Origin: Candidatus Dadabacteria bacterium
Lineage (GTDB): Bacteria > Desulfobacterota_D > UBA1144 > Nemesobacterales > Nemesobacteraceae
Assembly: GCA_022827275.1 (NCBI GenBank)
Contig: JAJDTG010000011.1
Coordinates: 37,091-101,090, forward strand
Direction of reading: 5' to 3'
Length of the DNA: 64,000 nucleotides
The notes beneath the pieces were generated by a model. It saw only the letters and a list, made by a program, of their open reading frames with translations, was not told the origin of the DNA and searched no databases. Made by a program: the position numbers and the translations under genes. This document shows, in pieces, positions 43,834 through 52,994 of this stretch (its first letter is position 1; every line of letters starts with the position of its first letter).

Positions 43834-44361
43834 ATGGCTGAAGAAAAAAAAGAAAAAAATCCCCGGGTTCTGCGGCTTTCTCTGGTTTTTCTCGTTGTTT
43901 TCACAATAGTGTTTTCCCTGGGAGTCGTGGTGGGGAAAAAATTCATCCCCGTGGACGAGCCTGTCTCGGCGGAGAAATCTCCCGGACTGCTGGAAAAACT
44001 GTTTTCGTTTGCCTCGCGAGAGAAAACCCCAAGTGACGAAGCGGAAAAACCGACTATCGCTCCAGATGAACAAGACCCATCCGCCCGTGACAAGTATCTC
44101 TCGGCAATGATCAACCCTGATCATAAATACACTATTCAGATCAGCTCTTTCCTGAGCAAGAAAGTCGCCAACCGAACCGTGAGATTCTACAAAGACAGAG
44201 GATATCCCGCTTTTATAAGGGAGTACTCGCCTTCTGAAATCACAACTTTCTACAGAGTGAGGATAGGAACCTTTCAATCCAAGGAACAGGCGCGGGAATA
44301 CGGAAACGAGATAAAGGGGAGAGAAAGGGATTTCAAGTTCTACGTAACTGTTAACGACTGA
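43834..44361 (+). CDS. SPOR-domain membrane protein
   Basis: The start is placed at ATG 43834, two bases after argS; a longer frame from 43765 would overlap argS without a reason. The 175 residues have a short charged N-terminus, one membrane helix (LRLSLVFLVVFTIVFSLGVVVG), a Pro/Glu linker and a C-terminal SPOR domain (YTIQISSFLSKKVANRTVRFYKDRGY; core YTIQISSF and FYRVRIGTF). SPOR domains bind denuded septal glycan, so a role at division sites is likely, as in FtsN/DedD-type proteins. The argS-SPOR order is also seen in Proteobacteria. Confidence 0.85.
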   Translation: MAEEKKEKNPRVLRLSLVFLVVFTIVFSLGVVVGKKFIPVDEPVSAEKSPGLLEKLFSFASREKTPSDEAEKPTIAPDEQDPSARDKYLSAMINPDHKYTIQISSFLSKKVANRTVRFYKDRGYPAFIREYSPSEITTFYRVRIGTFQSKEQAREYGNEIKGRERDFKFYVTVND

Positions 44362-44432
44362 ACTGTAGAGAACGGCTGTATGCCGTCTGCCCGCAATAGA
44401 CTACAGAGGAAATTACAGGGTATTATCTTTTC

Positions 44433-45176
44433 ATGGAAAACGAATGGTCAACACCTAGCCCCGAAGAAGCTGACGAGAGATCTAAGACCGGGAGAAAGCC
44501 GGACTCTACTAAGCTTCTCTCAGGTGGGATCAAGTCTTGGTGGGTCTTTCTCATGAAACCCATAGAGGACTTTCTTATAGAAAGAAAGTTTCGCCCCAAT
44601 GTACTCACCATAACCACTCTGATAGTTTCCGCACTTGCCGGATGGTTTTTCCATCTGGGCATGATCTTCATAGCCGGAGTTCTGCTGCTGGCCGGCTCGA
44701 CTTTTGACATTTTCGATGGAAGGGTGGCACGAGCCCAAGGCCTTAATTCGCCCAAGGGAGCTTTTTTTGACTCCTGCGTGGACAGATATTCAGAAGTTCT
44801 TATCTATCTGGGGCTTCTGAGCTTTTTCAGAGACACTTTTTTCATTTATATCGTTTTCCTTATAGTCAGCTGTTCCATGATGGTCAGCTACACAAGGGCC
44901 AGGGCCGAGGGGCTTGGAATCGACTGCGCGGTGGGGATAATGCAGAGAGCCGAGAGAGTAGTTTACTTGGGAGTGCTCTCGACGTTTAATTTCCTTGGCA
45001 ACATAGTCACCTTTCTTATGGGGCTTGGAAACAGGGATTACCTTCTGAAGCTTTCAATCCTCATTCTCTTCGTCTTTTCCTTCTACACCTCAATACAGAG
45101 AATGGTTCACGTAATGAGCAAAATAGAGGAAGCCGGAAACGGCGGGACTGACGGAACTGCAGAAGCCGCGGACTAG
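44433..45176 (+). CDS. CDP-alcohol phosphatidyltransferase
   Basis: The 247-residue membrane protein contains the complete family signature D-x2-DG-x2-AR-x8-G-x3-D-x3-D (from [11 protein letters not shown] to FFDSCVDR, about 95-120). It catalyses transfer of a phosphatidyl or similar group from a CDP-linked donor to an alcohol. The acceptor cannot be read from sequence; PgsA-like and phosphatidylinositol-phosphate-synthase-like activities are both possible. The hydrophilic N-terminal 30 residues are unusual. Its end overlaps the rplS stop by four bases on the opposite strand. Confidence 0.85.
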   Translation: MENEWSTPSPEEADERSKTGRKPDSTKLLSGGIKSWWVFLMKPIEDFLIERKFRPNVLTITTLIVSALAGWFFHLGMIFIAGVLLLAGSTFDIFDGRVARAQGLNSPKGAFFDSCVDRYSEVLIYLGLLSFFRDTFFIYIVFLIVSCSMMVSYTRARAEGLGIDCAVGIMQRAERVVYLGVLSTFNFLGNIVTFLMGLGNRDYLLKLSILILFVFSFYTSIQRMVHVMSKIEEAGNGGTDGTAEAAD

Positions 45177-45517
45177 GAGGTTCTCTCCCTTATTCTGCTG
45201 GCTTTCTTTGAAAGACCTCTTAGGTAGTAGAGCTTGGCTCTTCTCACGCGGCCTTTTCTTTTTACTTCTATTTTTCCTATAAGGGGGGAATGCAGGGGGA
45301 AAATTCTCTCGACACCTATACCGTAGGAAACTTTTCTTACAGTGAAAGTTTCCCTGAAGCCCGAACCTTTTCTGGCTATCACGGTGCCCTCAAAAACCTG
45401 AATCCTTCTCCTTTCGCCTTCCTTAATGTTGTAGTGGACCGATACTGTGTCCCCGGCCCGAAATTCCGGCAGGTCCGTTCTCAGGTGCTTTTTTTCAACT
45501 TCTGCTATAATTCCCAT
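45173..45517 (-). CDS. rplS: 50S ribosomal protein L19
   Basis: L19 lies at the 30S-50S interface. The 114 residues match the family well: [19 protein letters not shown] (core FRAGDTVxV), [34 protein letters not shown] and [21 protein letters not shown] (core AKLYYLRxLxGKAARI-like end). It is the last gene of the ffh-rpsP-khpA-rimM-trmD-rplS order but has its own strong promoter in the 132-base gap after trmD. It converges on the CDP-alcohol transferase gene with a four-base stop overlap. Confidence 0.97.
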   Translation of the reverse strand: MGIIAEVEKKHLRTDLPEFRAGDTVSVHYNIKEGERRRIQVFEGTVIARKGSGFRETFTVRKVSYGIGVERIFPLHSPLIGKIEVKRKGRVRRAKLYYLRGLSKKASRIRERTS

Positions 45518-45547
45518 TTTTTCAATCTCCCTTTTCGCGGGATGTTG

Positions 45548-45576
45548 AATATACAGAACCTCATGGGGATTGTCAA
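45548..45576 (-). promoter_or_regulatory. Promoter of rplS
   Basis: TTGACA (45571-45576) and TATATT (45548-45553) are 17 bases apart on the minus strand, about 30 bases before the rplS ATG, with AAGGGAGA as the Shine-Dalgarno. This is one of the best hexamer pairs in the window. Confidence 0.65.
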
Positions 45577-45649
45577 AATATTAAAAGGGCTTTTTTTCAG
45601 CTGCTCCAGGAGGCTTCCCGAAACATCCGTTCCAGCCGGTTACAGCGGA

Positions 45650-46948
45650 TCAGGCCCCACAGGAAAGCAGCCTGTCAAGAACTACGGCGGCCGCGCTTCT
45701 TACCGAAAGATGGTTGAATTCACTGTAGCCGCTTACGGGTTTCAGGACATAGTCGGCCGCTTTTATCGTTTCAAGTGTAAGCCCCCATCCCGTACCGAAA
45801 AGAATCAAAAAAGGCTCCGTGTTTTCAAATATTTTTTCCCGAAGTGCCCGGTAACCAGTCATGTCATCTGAGAAGCGGGCGTCAGTAACCACTATTTTCG
45901 GTCTTTCCCCTTCAATTTCCTCTATCTGCTCAATGGTCTCCTCGATAGTGCTCATTATCCTTATGATTCCGAAAGCCTTGCTTTTGGTCTTGTTAAAATT
46001 CCTGCCCTCTCCCTCGATCCAGTGATCAACAAGTCTGCCCGCAAGGCGGCGCTGCTCTTCGACAGGATTTATCAGATAGAATTTCTTAACTCCGTACGTA
46101 GTAGCGTCCCTTGATATATCGTGCGCGTCTATGCTCTTAAAGGCAGTCGAAACAACTTCGAGACGGCTGTTATATGCCGGATAATGCACAAGTGCTATGT
46201 AAACCCTGAAACCGGGGGAATCCCCGGCCTTAAGTTCTTTCAGGAAGGAGTCTTCTTCTTCGGAGAGCTGCGCGTCGTCAAGGCAAGCGGGGTTGTGGAT
46301 GAAAGTGCTTTTTATACTCTCCTGCCTCCTCCATTTCCTTATTTTTTCGTGATCTCCTGAAAGAAGCACATCGGGGACCTTCTTTCCCTTGTATGTACGC
46401 GGCTTTGTATACTGAGGATACTCAAGAAGCCCGTTTGTAAGAGACTCAGAGGCAAGAGACTCAGTGTTTCCGAGAACCCCCGGAAGGTATCTTGATACGG
46501 CATCCACTATCAGGGAACATGCGTATTCTCCCCCGGAATTTATGTACTTCCCAGTTGATATCTTCATGTCAACGTAAAGTTCGCTCACCCTATCATCCAC
46601 CCCTTCGTACCGACCGCAGAGGATTATCAGCTGCTCAAATCCGCAAAGTTCCTGTGCCTTACGGTCATCAAATTCGTCCCCTTTGGGAGTCGTTAGAATT
46701 ACGGCGGAACGAAGCCCCTTTTCCCTTATACGAGCGATTGCATTCCCTATCGGCTCTGGGGTCATGAGCATTCCACTTCCCCCTCCATACGGAGTATCAT
46801 CTGTTTTTCCATGCTTCTCCGCTGAATAAGTTCTCAGGTCGTGGACATTTATCTCAACCGCCTTGCTCTCAACGGCCCTGCTTATCACTCCGAACGAAAA
46901 AGCAGAATCAAAAAAACCGGGGAAAATTGTCACTATGTCAAATTTCAT
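45650..46948 (-). CDS. trmD: TrmD tRNA (guanine-37-N1)-methyltransferase fused to a second SPOUT domain
   Basis: TrmD makes m1G37 in tRNA. Residues 1-230 show TrmD features: FDIVTIFPGFF, DDTPYGGGSGMLM, CGRYEGVDDRV, NSGGEYACSLIVDAVSRYLPGVLG and LLSGDHEKIRKWRRQ. The family catalytic Asp position (the D of TEDSF in E. coli) appears as Glu here (ASESL). Residues about 245-432 form an extra domain (VYIALVHYPAYNSRLEVVSTAF, then LILFGTGWGLT and LSVRSAAAVVLDRLL) resembling a SAM-dependent RNA methyltransferase of the SPOUT class. At 432 residues the protein is nearly double the usual TrmD length of about 240. Confidence 0.9.
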   Translation of the reverse strand: MKFDIVTIFPGFFDSAFSFGVISRAVESKAVEINVHDLRTYSAEKHGKTDDTPYGGGSGMLMTPEPIGNAIARIREKGLRSAVILTTPKGDEFDDRKAQELCGFEQLIILCGRYEGVDDRVSELYVDMKISTGKYINSGGEYACSLIVDAVSRYLPGVLGNTESLASESLTNGLLEYPQYTKPRTYKGKKVPDVLLSGDHEKIRKWRRQESIKSTFIHNPACLDDAQLSEEEDSFLKELKAGDSPGFRVYIALVHYPAYNSRLEVVSTAFKSIDAHDISRDATTYGVKKFYLINPVEEQRRLAGRLVDHWIEGEGRNFNKTKSKAFGIIRIMSTIEETIEQIEEIEGERPKIVVTDARFSDDMTGYRALREKIFENTEPFLILFGTGWGLTLETIKAADYVLKPVSGYSEFNHLSVRSAAAVVLDRLLSCGA

Positions 46949-46963
46949 CGCAGTATCACCGGA

Positions 46964-47497
46964 CTACTCGAGGAGTCCCTCTACCGGTTCCACGGTGATC
47001 ATAGAACCATCAAGATCCACCGTGGTCACGAACCTTTCGACAAACGGAACCAGAAATTCCCGTCCCCGTTCCGGACTCTTTATCACGAGAATGTCGTGTC
47101 CGCCTGAATTAATAAGATCCTTTACCTCCCCGATATTATCTCCGTGGGAGGTGCAAACCCGAAGCCCGATGAGGTCAGTCCAGTAATATTCATCTTCTCC
47201 CGGGGGCTGCAGATCGTTTTTTTCGACCAGCACATGGAGATTTTTAAGTGCGTCGGCAGCCTCAGGAGTATCGATGTCCTCTAGCTTAACAATCGCGACG
47301 TTTTTCTGGATTTTTACCTGGGACAGACTGAATCTTCGGGGTTCTTTCCGGTTGGGAACTTCTACATAGATTTTTCCTAACCCGGAGAGGGTTTCGGGAT
47401 GCCCGCCGAAGGCGAACACTTTCACTTCACCGTAAAGACCATGTCTTTTGGTTATCTTCCCGTAGAGAACAAGATTTTGTTTCGCGCTTTCCGGCAA
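46964..47497 (-). CDS. rimM: 16S rRNA processing protein RimM
   Basis: RimM binds ribosomal protein S19 and aids maturation of the 30S head. The 177 residues have the N-terminal RimM domain (YGKITKRHGLYGEVKVFAF) and a PRC-barrel C-terminal domain (YYWTDLIGLRVCTSHGDNIGEVKDL; core YYWxDLIG and GEVKDLINSGGHDIL). It lies two bases after khpA and 15 bases before trmD in the usual order. Confidence 0.94.
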   Translation of the reverse strand: MPESAKQNLVLYGKITKRHGLYGEVKVFAFGGHPETLSGLGKIYVEVPNRKEPRRFSLSQVKIQKNVAIVKLEDIDTPEAADALKNLHVLVEKNDLQPPGEDEYYWTDLIGLRVCTSHGDNIGEVKDLINSGGHDILVIKSPERGREFLVPFVERFVTTVDLDGSMITVEPVEGLLE

Positions 47498-47499
47498 TG

Positions 47500-47739
47500 C
47501 TATTCAAGGATCTCCAAGACCGCGCGTTTTTTCATTTTTGCGGCCGCGGCACTCAATATGCTGCGAATCGCCTTTGCGGTTCTTCCCTGTTTTCCAATTA
47601 CCTTCCCCAAGTCTTCGGAGGCTACCCTAAGCTCAATAACCGCAGTTTTCTCGCCCGCCACCTCTGTCACCTGAACTTCCTCGGGGTTGTCGACAATGGA
47701 TTTAGCCATGAATTCGACAAACTCTCTGAGCTGACTCAT
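47500..47739 (-). CDS. khpA: KH-domain RNA-binding protein KhpA
   Basis: This 79-residue protein consists of one KH domain with the GxxG-type loop [18 protein letters not shown] (GKQG). KhpA-type proteins bind RNA, often with KhpB, and affect division and cell size in some bacteria. The start is set at the second ATG (47739), nine bases after AGGAGGG; the first ATG (47748) directly abuts the Shine-Dalgarno. It sits between rpsP and rimM, a common position for this family. Confidence 0.93.
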   Translation of the reverse strand: MSQLREFVEFMAKSIVDNPEEVQVTEVAGEKTAVIELRVASEDLGKVIGKQGRTAKAIRSILSAAAAKMKKRAVLEILE

Positions 47740-47808
47740 AAGGAGCATCCCTCCTGAAACTAAAATTTATCTATGAATTTTCGCGTGGAACGCGTGGAAG
47801 AAAATGTG

Positions 47809-48042
47809 CTACGTAACCTGTGATATGAGCTTGCTCACCCTGTTGGTTGCCTTGGCGCCGTTATCCATCCATGCTTTCACTCTTTCCATGTCTACCTTGA
47901 GTTCGTGAGGTTTTTTCCGCGGGTCGTAATGCCCCAGTATTTCAAGAAATTTTCCGTCGCGCGGGGAACGAACATCCGCAGCGACTATCCTGTAAAACGG
48001 CCTCTTCTTAGATCCTATCCTACTCAATCTTATCTTGACCAA
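47809..48042 (-). CDS. rpsP: 30S ribosomal protein S16
   Basis: S16 is an early 30S assembly protein. The 77 residues match the family: MVKIRLSRIGSKKRPFYRIVAADVRSPRDGKFLEILGHYDP (core RLxRxGxKKRPFYRIV and LGxYDP). The C-terminus is at the short end of the family range. It lies 43 bases after ffh and about 70 bases before khpA on the minus strand. Confidence 0.97.
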   Translation of the reverse strand: MVKIRLSRIGSKKRPFYRIVAADVRSPRDGKFLEILGHYDPRKKPHELKVDMERVKAWMDNGAKATNRVSKLISQVT

Positions 48043-48085
48043 ACTGCTGTTACCTCCTGAATTCGGGGTTAAAGATATGCTCCCG

Positions 48086-49420
48086 TCATCTGAATTTCAT
48101 CATTCTTTTTGCTAGTTTACCCATTTTCCCCATGTTTTTCATCATGTTTCGCATCTGTATGTAGTTTTTTATCATGCGGTTCACGTCGGGCACCGTAGTT
48201 CCGCTTCCTTTGGCGATTCTCTTTCTGCGGCTGCCGTTTAGGATAGCGTGATTCCTTCTTTCAGGCACCGTCATGGAGTTGATTATCGCAAGGCTCTTTT
48301 TTATCTCTTCCTCAGCCTTCGCCATCGCTTCGGGGTTATCGGTGACCTTTTTCATTCCCGGAACCATGTGGGCTATGTTTTCTATTGAACCGAGTTTGCT
48401 CATAGCCAGTATCGATTCCCTGTAATCTTCGAGGGAGAACTGCTTTTTCGAGATCCTCTCTGCGAGTTTTTTCGTCTTTTCCTCTTCAAAAGCGTCTTCC
48501 GCCTTTTCTATGAGGCTGAGGACGTCTCCCATTCCCAAAATTCTCGAGGCTATTCTCTCGGGGTGAAAGACCTCAAGCGCGTCGGCTTTCTCTCCCGTTC
48601 CGAAAAACTTTATGGGCTTGCCGGTAGTAGCCTTTATCGAAAGGGCCGCCCCTCCCCTCGCGTCCGCATCCATCTTCGTGAGAATCACGCCGTCGAGATC
48701 GACAGCTTCATCGAAGCTCTGCGAAACGTTCACGGCATCCTGTCCCGTCATCGAGTCGGCAACGAGTAGGATTTCATGGGGATTTACCTTCTTCTTTATA
48801 CTCCCCAGTTCATCCATTAGTTCGCGGTCAAGATGAAGGCGTCCGGCCGTATCTATGATCACCGCGTCCGCCCCCTGTCTCGCGGAAGCCGAGACCGCAT
48901 CTGCGCACACGTCCACGGGGTCTGAACCGGCCACGGTATCGTAGACGCTTACGTCTATTTTCTCTCCGAGCACCTTGAGCTGCTCTATGGCGGCGGGACG
49001 GTAAATATCCGCAGGGACAAGCAGCGGGGTCTTGCCGTGGCGCTCCTTAAGAAACTTGGCAAGCTTCGACGCCGTGGTGGTTTTTCCCGAACCCTGAAGC
49101 CCGACCAGCATTATTATCACGGGAGGAGAAACGCTTAGATTCAGGGGTTCGTTCTCCAGCCCCAGAATGCCGGTAAGTTCCTCTTGGACTATTTTTATAA
49201 ACTGTTGTCCCGGGTTGAGACTCCTTTCGACTTCCCGACCCAGCGCTCTTTCTTTGACGAGTTCGGTGAACTGACGGACCACCCTGAAATTGACGTCCGC
49301 CTCAAGAAGGCTGAGACGCACTTCGCGAAGCGCGTCCTCTATGTTTTTTTCGCTCAGCTTTCCATAGCCCCCTATCCTCTTGAGGGTGGTGCCGAGTTTT
49401 TTCGAGATTCCTTCAAACAT
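48086..49420 (-). CDS. ffh: Signal recognition particle GTPase Ffh
   Basis: Ffh binds signal sequences and 4.5S RNA and docks with FtsY. The 444 residues show the NG domain: GLQGSGKTTTASKLAKFL (G1), DIYRPAAIEQL, DTAGRL (G3), TKMDADARGGAALS (G4 region) and GTGEKADALEVF. The Met-rich M domain follows, containing RRKRIAKGSGT and a C-terminal MRNMMKNMGKMGKLAKRMM stretch. The 4.5S RNA gene was not found in this window. It is the first gene of the rpsP-trmD operon and has a promoter at 49467-49495. Confidence 0.97.
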   Translation of the reverse strand: MFEGISKKLGTTLKRIGGYGKLSEKNIEDALREVRLSLLEADVNFRVVRQFTELVKERALGREVERSLNPGQQFIKIVQEELTGILGLENEPLNLSVSPPVIIMLVGLQGSGKTTTASKLAKFLKERHGKTPLLVPADIYRPAAIEQLKVLGEKIDVSVYDTVAGSDPVDVCADAVSASARQGADAVIIDTAGRLHLDRELMDELGSIKKKVNPHEILLVADSMTGQDAVNVSQSFDEAVDLDGVILTKMDADARGGAALSIKATTGKPIKFFGTGEKADALEVFHPERIASRILGMGDVLSLIEKAEDAFEEEKTKKLAERISKKQFSLEDYRESILAMSKLGSIENIAHMVPGMKKVTDNPEAMAKAEEEIKKSLAIINSMTVPERRNHAILNGSRRKRIAKGSGTTVPDVNRMIKNYIQMRNMMKNMGKMGKLAKRMMKFR

Positions 49421-49466
49421 CGCTGCATTTCCCGCCTTTCAAGCCATCCGGGGCGGTGTCACGATC

Positions 49467-49495
49467 TATATAATACCGGAATTAGGAAAATGCAA
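49467..49495 (-). promoter_or_regulatory. Promoter of the ffh-rpsP-trmD operon
   Basis: TTGCAT (49490-49495) and TATATA (49467-49472) are 17 bases apart on the minus strand, about 47 bases before the ffh ATG. It is back to back with the promoter of the divergent methyltransferase gene, whose -35 begins 55 bases away. Confidence 0.6.
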
Positions 49496-49549
49496 TCCTT
49501 CCCAGGCCGACGCGCAGGAGGTCAAGTCCTGTGCCTTAACGGAGGAACA

Positions 49550-49577
49550 TGGACAAAACACCGCAAGTTATTATAAT
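49550..49577 (+). promoter_or_regulatory. Promoter of the methyltransferase gene
   Basis: TGGACA (49550-49555) and TATAAT (49572-49577) are 16 bases apart, about 30 bases before the TTG start at 49609, which itself follows AGGAGG. Confidence 0.6.
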
Positions 49578-49608
49578 TACACTAATTTGCATCTTATAGG
49601 AGGCACCG

Positions 49609-50190
49609 TTGAAACTCGGAGCGTACAGGTACATAAAGCAGTTTCTCAGGGACCCCAAAAGCACGGGTTCCATAACTCCTTCAAATGAAGAACTGTCCGA
49701 ACTTGTTACCGACACCGCACGGCTCAGCGAAATGGGGACCGTGGTGGAACTGGGTCCGGGAACCGGGGTTTTCACCGAGAAGATTCTTGAGAAGAAAAAC
49801 CCTGAGACGCTGTTTTTCGCAATAGAGATCAATCCCGAGTTCTGCGAAGCGACCAAGTCACGATGTCCTTCCGCGACAGTCTACAGGGATTCCGCGGAGA
49901 ACATGAAGAAATATCTTGAGCAGCACGGAGCGGATTCCTGCGACTGCATTATTTCAAGTCTTCCTTGGGCCGTATTTGACCACGGAACTCAAGACAGACT
50001 GCTTGACGTCATCTGGAATGTACTTAAGCCCGGAGGCAGGATGATAACCTTCAGCTATTCAGTCAGCATGATGGTTCCAAACGCCAGAAGATTCCGCTCA
50101 ATGCTACGAAACAAGTTCACAAACGTCGTCAAGTCGAAAACCGTCTGGTCCAACTTCCCTCCAGCGTTTGTTTACAGCGCGGAAAAATAA
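49609..50190 (+). CDS. Class I SAM methyltransferase, phospholipid N-methyltransferase-like
   Basis: The 193-residue protein starts at a TTG six bases after AGGAGG. It has a short N-terminal segment typical of PmtA-like enzymes (YIKQFLRDPKSTGSITPSNEELS), motif I VVELGPGTGVFTEKIL, an acidic residue ending beta 2 (FAIEINPEFC), and IISSLPWAVF in the motif IV position. This layout matches bacterial phospholipid N-methyltransferases (phosphatidylethanolamine to phosphatidylcholine) and rRNA-adenine-dimethylase-like relatives. Substrate is inferred. It is monocistronic, divergent from ffh. Confidence 0.72.
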   Translation: MKLGAYRYIKQFLRDPKSTGSITPSNEELSELVTDTARLSEMGTVVELGPGTGVFTEKILEKKNPETLFFAIEINPEFCEATKSRCPSATVYRDSAENMKKYLEQHGADSCDCIISSLPWAVFDHGTQDRLLDVIWNVLKPGGRMITFSYSVSMMVPNARRFRSMLRNKFTNVVKSKTVWSNFPPAFVYSAEK

Positions 50191-50290
50191 CGTCGTCTCC
50201 GGCACCGGCCAAAATCACATCAGCAATCTGATTCCCTCCCGCAAGGACGGTTGGGTATACTTAATGAATAACGCGTAAGCGGTTTCTTTT

Positions 50291-52978
50291 ATGTCCCAGC
50301 ACCCGCTCTATCTGATTGACGGCAGCTCATACATATTCAGGGCGTATTACGGCGTAAGGGCCGATCTTTCCACCTCCGATGGATTCCCAACCAACGCCGT
50401 CTACGGATTTGCGACCATGCTTCTTAAGTTCCTCAGGGAATACGAACCGAGGTACCTGGGGATGGTGTTCGATTCCAAGGGAGAAGTGTTCAGAAACGAA
50501 ATATACCCTGAGTACAAGGCCAACAGGGACGAGGCCCCGGAGAGCCTCCAGCTCCAGTTCCCCAAGATTTTCGAACTGGTACAGGCATTCTCAATACCGA
50601 TGCTTGCAATGGAGGGATACGAGGCTGACGACATCATAGGAACAATAGCCAAGGCACAGGGGACATCAAAGGTGGTTCTGGTCACCGGAGACAAGGATTT
50701 CTGCCAGCTGGTGTCTGGAAACGTAACCCTGGTTGACACAATGAGGGAACGGGTAACCGGAGTGCAGGAAGTGCACCGGAAGTACGGGATCGAACCCGGA
50801 CAGATGATTGACTTCTTCGCTCTTGTGGGAGACAAGGTTGACAACATTCCGGGAGTGGCGGGCGTAGGGGAGAAAACCGCTTCGGCCCTTATCTCCAAGT
50901 ACGGGGACCTTGACGGCGTATACGGTAACCTGGAAGAACTTCGCCCCAGTGTCGCACGGAGGCTAAGAGAGCACAAAGACGACGCATACCTTAGCCGCGA
51001 GCTCGTTACCATAAAGACTGACGTCGAAGTAGGAACCGGAATTGAGGACTTCAGGTACAGTGGATACGCGGCCGAAAATCTTCAGAAAATATTCTCAGAA
51101 CTTGAATTTGAAAAGCTTCTAGACGAAATCGGTGCATCCCGCACTCCGGACGAGAGTGAAGCTGTAAGATACGATTCCTACGAAACTGTTTTCGATAAGA
51201 AATCCCTCGGCCGGGTCATAAACACGGTAGAGGAGGCAGGAGAGCTCTCAATAGATCTTGAGACAGATTCCAGACTGCCGATGAACGCAAGAATAGTCGG
51301 CTTTTCACTGTGCACAGCCCCGGGACGGGCTTTTTACATTCCCGTGGGACACTCAGGAACCATTGAGGCCGAAAAACAGATGGAACCTGAGGCCGCGCTT
51401 TCCATGCTGAAGCCAGTCCTCGAATCCGAGAACATAAAGAAAATAGGGCAGAACATAAAATACGATATGCTCGTACTTAAAAATCACGGCGTCAGTCTCA
51501 GGGGAATTTACTTTGACACGATGCTGGCCGCACACCTGCTTGACGCCTCCCGAGGAAGCTACAAGCTTGACGAACTCTCAAGAACTGAGCTTGGGCACAG
51601 GATGATTTCTTACGACGACGTTACGGGAAAAGGGAAGTTAAAGAAGAACTTCGCTGAAGTTGATATCGAGACGGCAACGAGGTACTCGTGCGAAGATTCG
51701 GATGTGGCGCTTACTCTCTCAAGAAAGCTTCTTGAGACTCTAAAAAAAGAGGGGCTCTGGGAGCTTTACAGGGAAAATGTCCTGGGCCTAGTTCCGGTTC
51801 TCTGCGACATGGAGTTCACGGGAGTGAGCATCAACACCGCTATTCTCGGGAAAATGTCTGAGGAGTTTGAAAAGGACCTCGATTCCATCCAGAGTGAAAT
51901 ATATGAAAAAACCGGAGAAAAGTTCAACATAAACTCGACAAAGCAACTCTCCGAAGTGCTTTTCGAGAAGCTGCAGCTTCCCGCCAGGAAAAAAACCGCA
52001 AAAGGGGCTTTTTCCACCGATTCCGAAGTTCTCAGGGACCTGTCGACAATCCACGAAGTGCCGCGTCTCATACTCAGACACAGGTTTCTCTCGAAGCTGA
52101 AATCCACTTATATCGATCAGCTTCCGAGGCTCATAAATCCAGTCACCGGAAGGATCCACACCTCTTTCAATCCTGCCGGCACCTCAACCGGAAGACTGAG
52201 CTCCAGGGATCCTAATCTTCAGAACATCCCGATAAAAACCGAGGACGGGAAAAGAATACGAAAATCGTTCGTGGCGAAAGACGGCTGCGTTGTACTGTCG
52301 GCTGATTATTCCCAGATAGAACTTCGCCTGCTCGCCCATTTCTCCGGGGATCCCACCCTGCTCGAAGCTCTTCGAAACGATAAGGACGTGCACGTCGCAA
52401 CGGCCTGCGAAATTTTTAACGCAAGCGAAGACCAGATCACCTCCGAGATGCGGAATCTCGCCAAGACTATAAACTTCGGGATAATATATGGTATAAGCGC
52501 TTTCGGGCTCTCAAAGCAACTGGGTACCACGGTCTCGGTCTCGAGAAATTACATAAACAGATATTTTGACAGATATTCTGAAGTGAAAACCTACATGCAG
52601 TCATCGGTTGAAGAAGCCAGAAGCAGGGGCTACACAGAAACACTTGTCGGGAGAAGAAGGCCCATACCGGAGCTTGTTTCGGGAAACAGGGTCGAGAGGG
52701 GAAGAGGAGAGCGTGAGGCTATAAACACTCCGATACAGGGATCCGCGGCGGATATAATAAATCTGGCGATGATCCGCATATTCAGAAGATTTGAGAAAGG
52801 AGGATTTCGCTCCAAGATGATTCTTCAGGTTCACGACGAACTTCTTTTCGAGGTTCACGAAACAGAACTTGAAAAACTGCAAACTCATATAAAAAACGAC
52901 ATGGAAAACGCCTGGGAACTTAATGTACCGCTCAGAGTGGAGATGCGCGCTGCGGAGAACTGGGCTGAAGCCCACTGA
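50291..52978 (+). CDS. polA: DNA polymerase I
   Basis: Pol I fills gaps and removes RNA primers. The 895-residue protein has all three domains. The 5'-3' exonuclease (1-290) shows YLIDGSSYIFRAYYG, YEADDIIGT, VTGDKDFCQLV and GVAGVGEKTA. The 3'-5' proofreading domain (about 300-490) keeps the acidic set IDLETDS, NIKYD and YSCEDSD. The polymerase domain shows STGRLSSRDPNLQNIP, SADYSQIELRLLAH, KTINFGIIYG, NTPIQGSAADI and LQVHDELLFE. Proofreading residues look intact, unlike in Taq-type enzymes. It shares its transcript direction with dacB, which starts 16 bases after its stop. Confidence 0.97.
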   Translation: MSQHPLYLIDGSSYIFRAYYGVRADLSTSDGFPTNAVYGFATMLLKFLREYEPRYLGMVFDSKGEVFRNEIYPEYKANRDEAPESLQLQFPKIFELVQAFSIPMLAMEGYEADDIIGTIAKAQGTSKVVLVTGDKDFCQLVSGNVTLVDTMRERVTGVQEVHRKYGIEPGQMIDFFALVGDKVDNIPGVAGVGEKTASALISKYGDLDGVYGNLEELRPSVARRLREHKDDAYLSRELVTIKTDVEVGTGIEDFRYSGYAAENLQKIFSELEFEKLLDEIGASRTPDESEAVRYDSYETVFDKKSLGRVINTVEEAGELSIDLETDSRLPMNARIVGFSLCTAPGRAFYIPVGHSGTIEAEKQMEPEAALSMLKPVLESENIKKIGQNIKYDMLVLKNHGVSLRGIYFDTMLAAHLLDASRGSYKLDELSRTELGHRMISYDDVTGKGKLKKNFAEVDIETATRYSCEDSDVALTLSRKLLETLKKEGLWELYRENVLGLVPVLCDMEFTGVSINTAILGKMSEEFEKDLDSIQSEIYEKTGEKFNINSTKQLSEVLFEKLQLPARKKTAKGAFSTDSEVLRDLSTIHEVPRLILRHRFLSKLKSTYIDQLPRLINPVTGRIHTSFNPAGTSTGRLSSRDPNLQNIPIKTEDGKRIRKSFVAKDGCVVLSADYSQIELRLLAHFSGDPTLLEALRNDKDVHVATACEIFNASEDQITSEMRNLAKTINFGIIYGISAFGLSKQLGTTVSVSRNYINRYFDRYSEVKTYMQSSVEEARSRGYTETLVGRRRPIPELVSGNRVERGRGEREAINTPIQGSAADIINLAMIRIFRRFEKGGFRSKMILQVHDELLFEVHETELEKLQTHIKNDMENAWELNVPLRVEMRAAENWAEAH

Positions 52979-52994
52979 CCTAAAAAATGCAACA

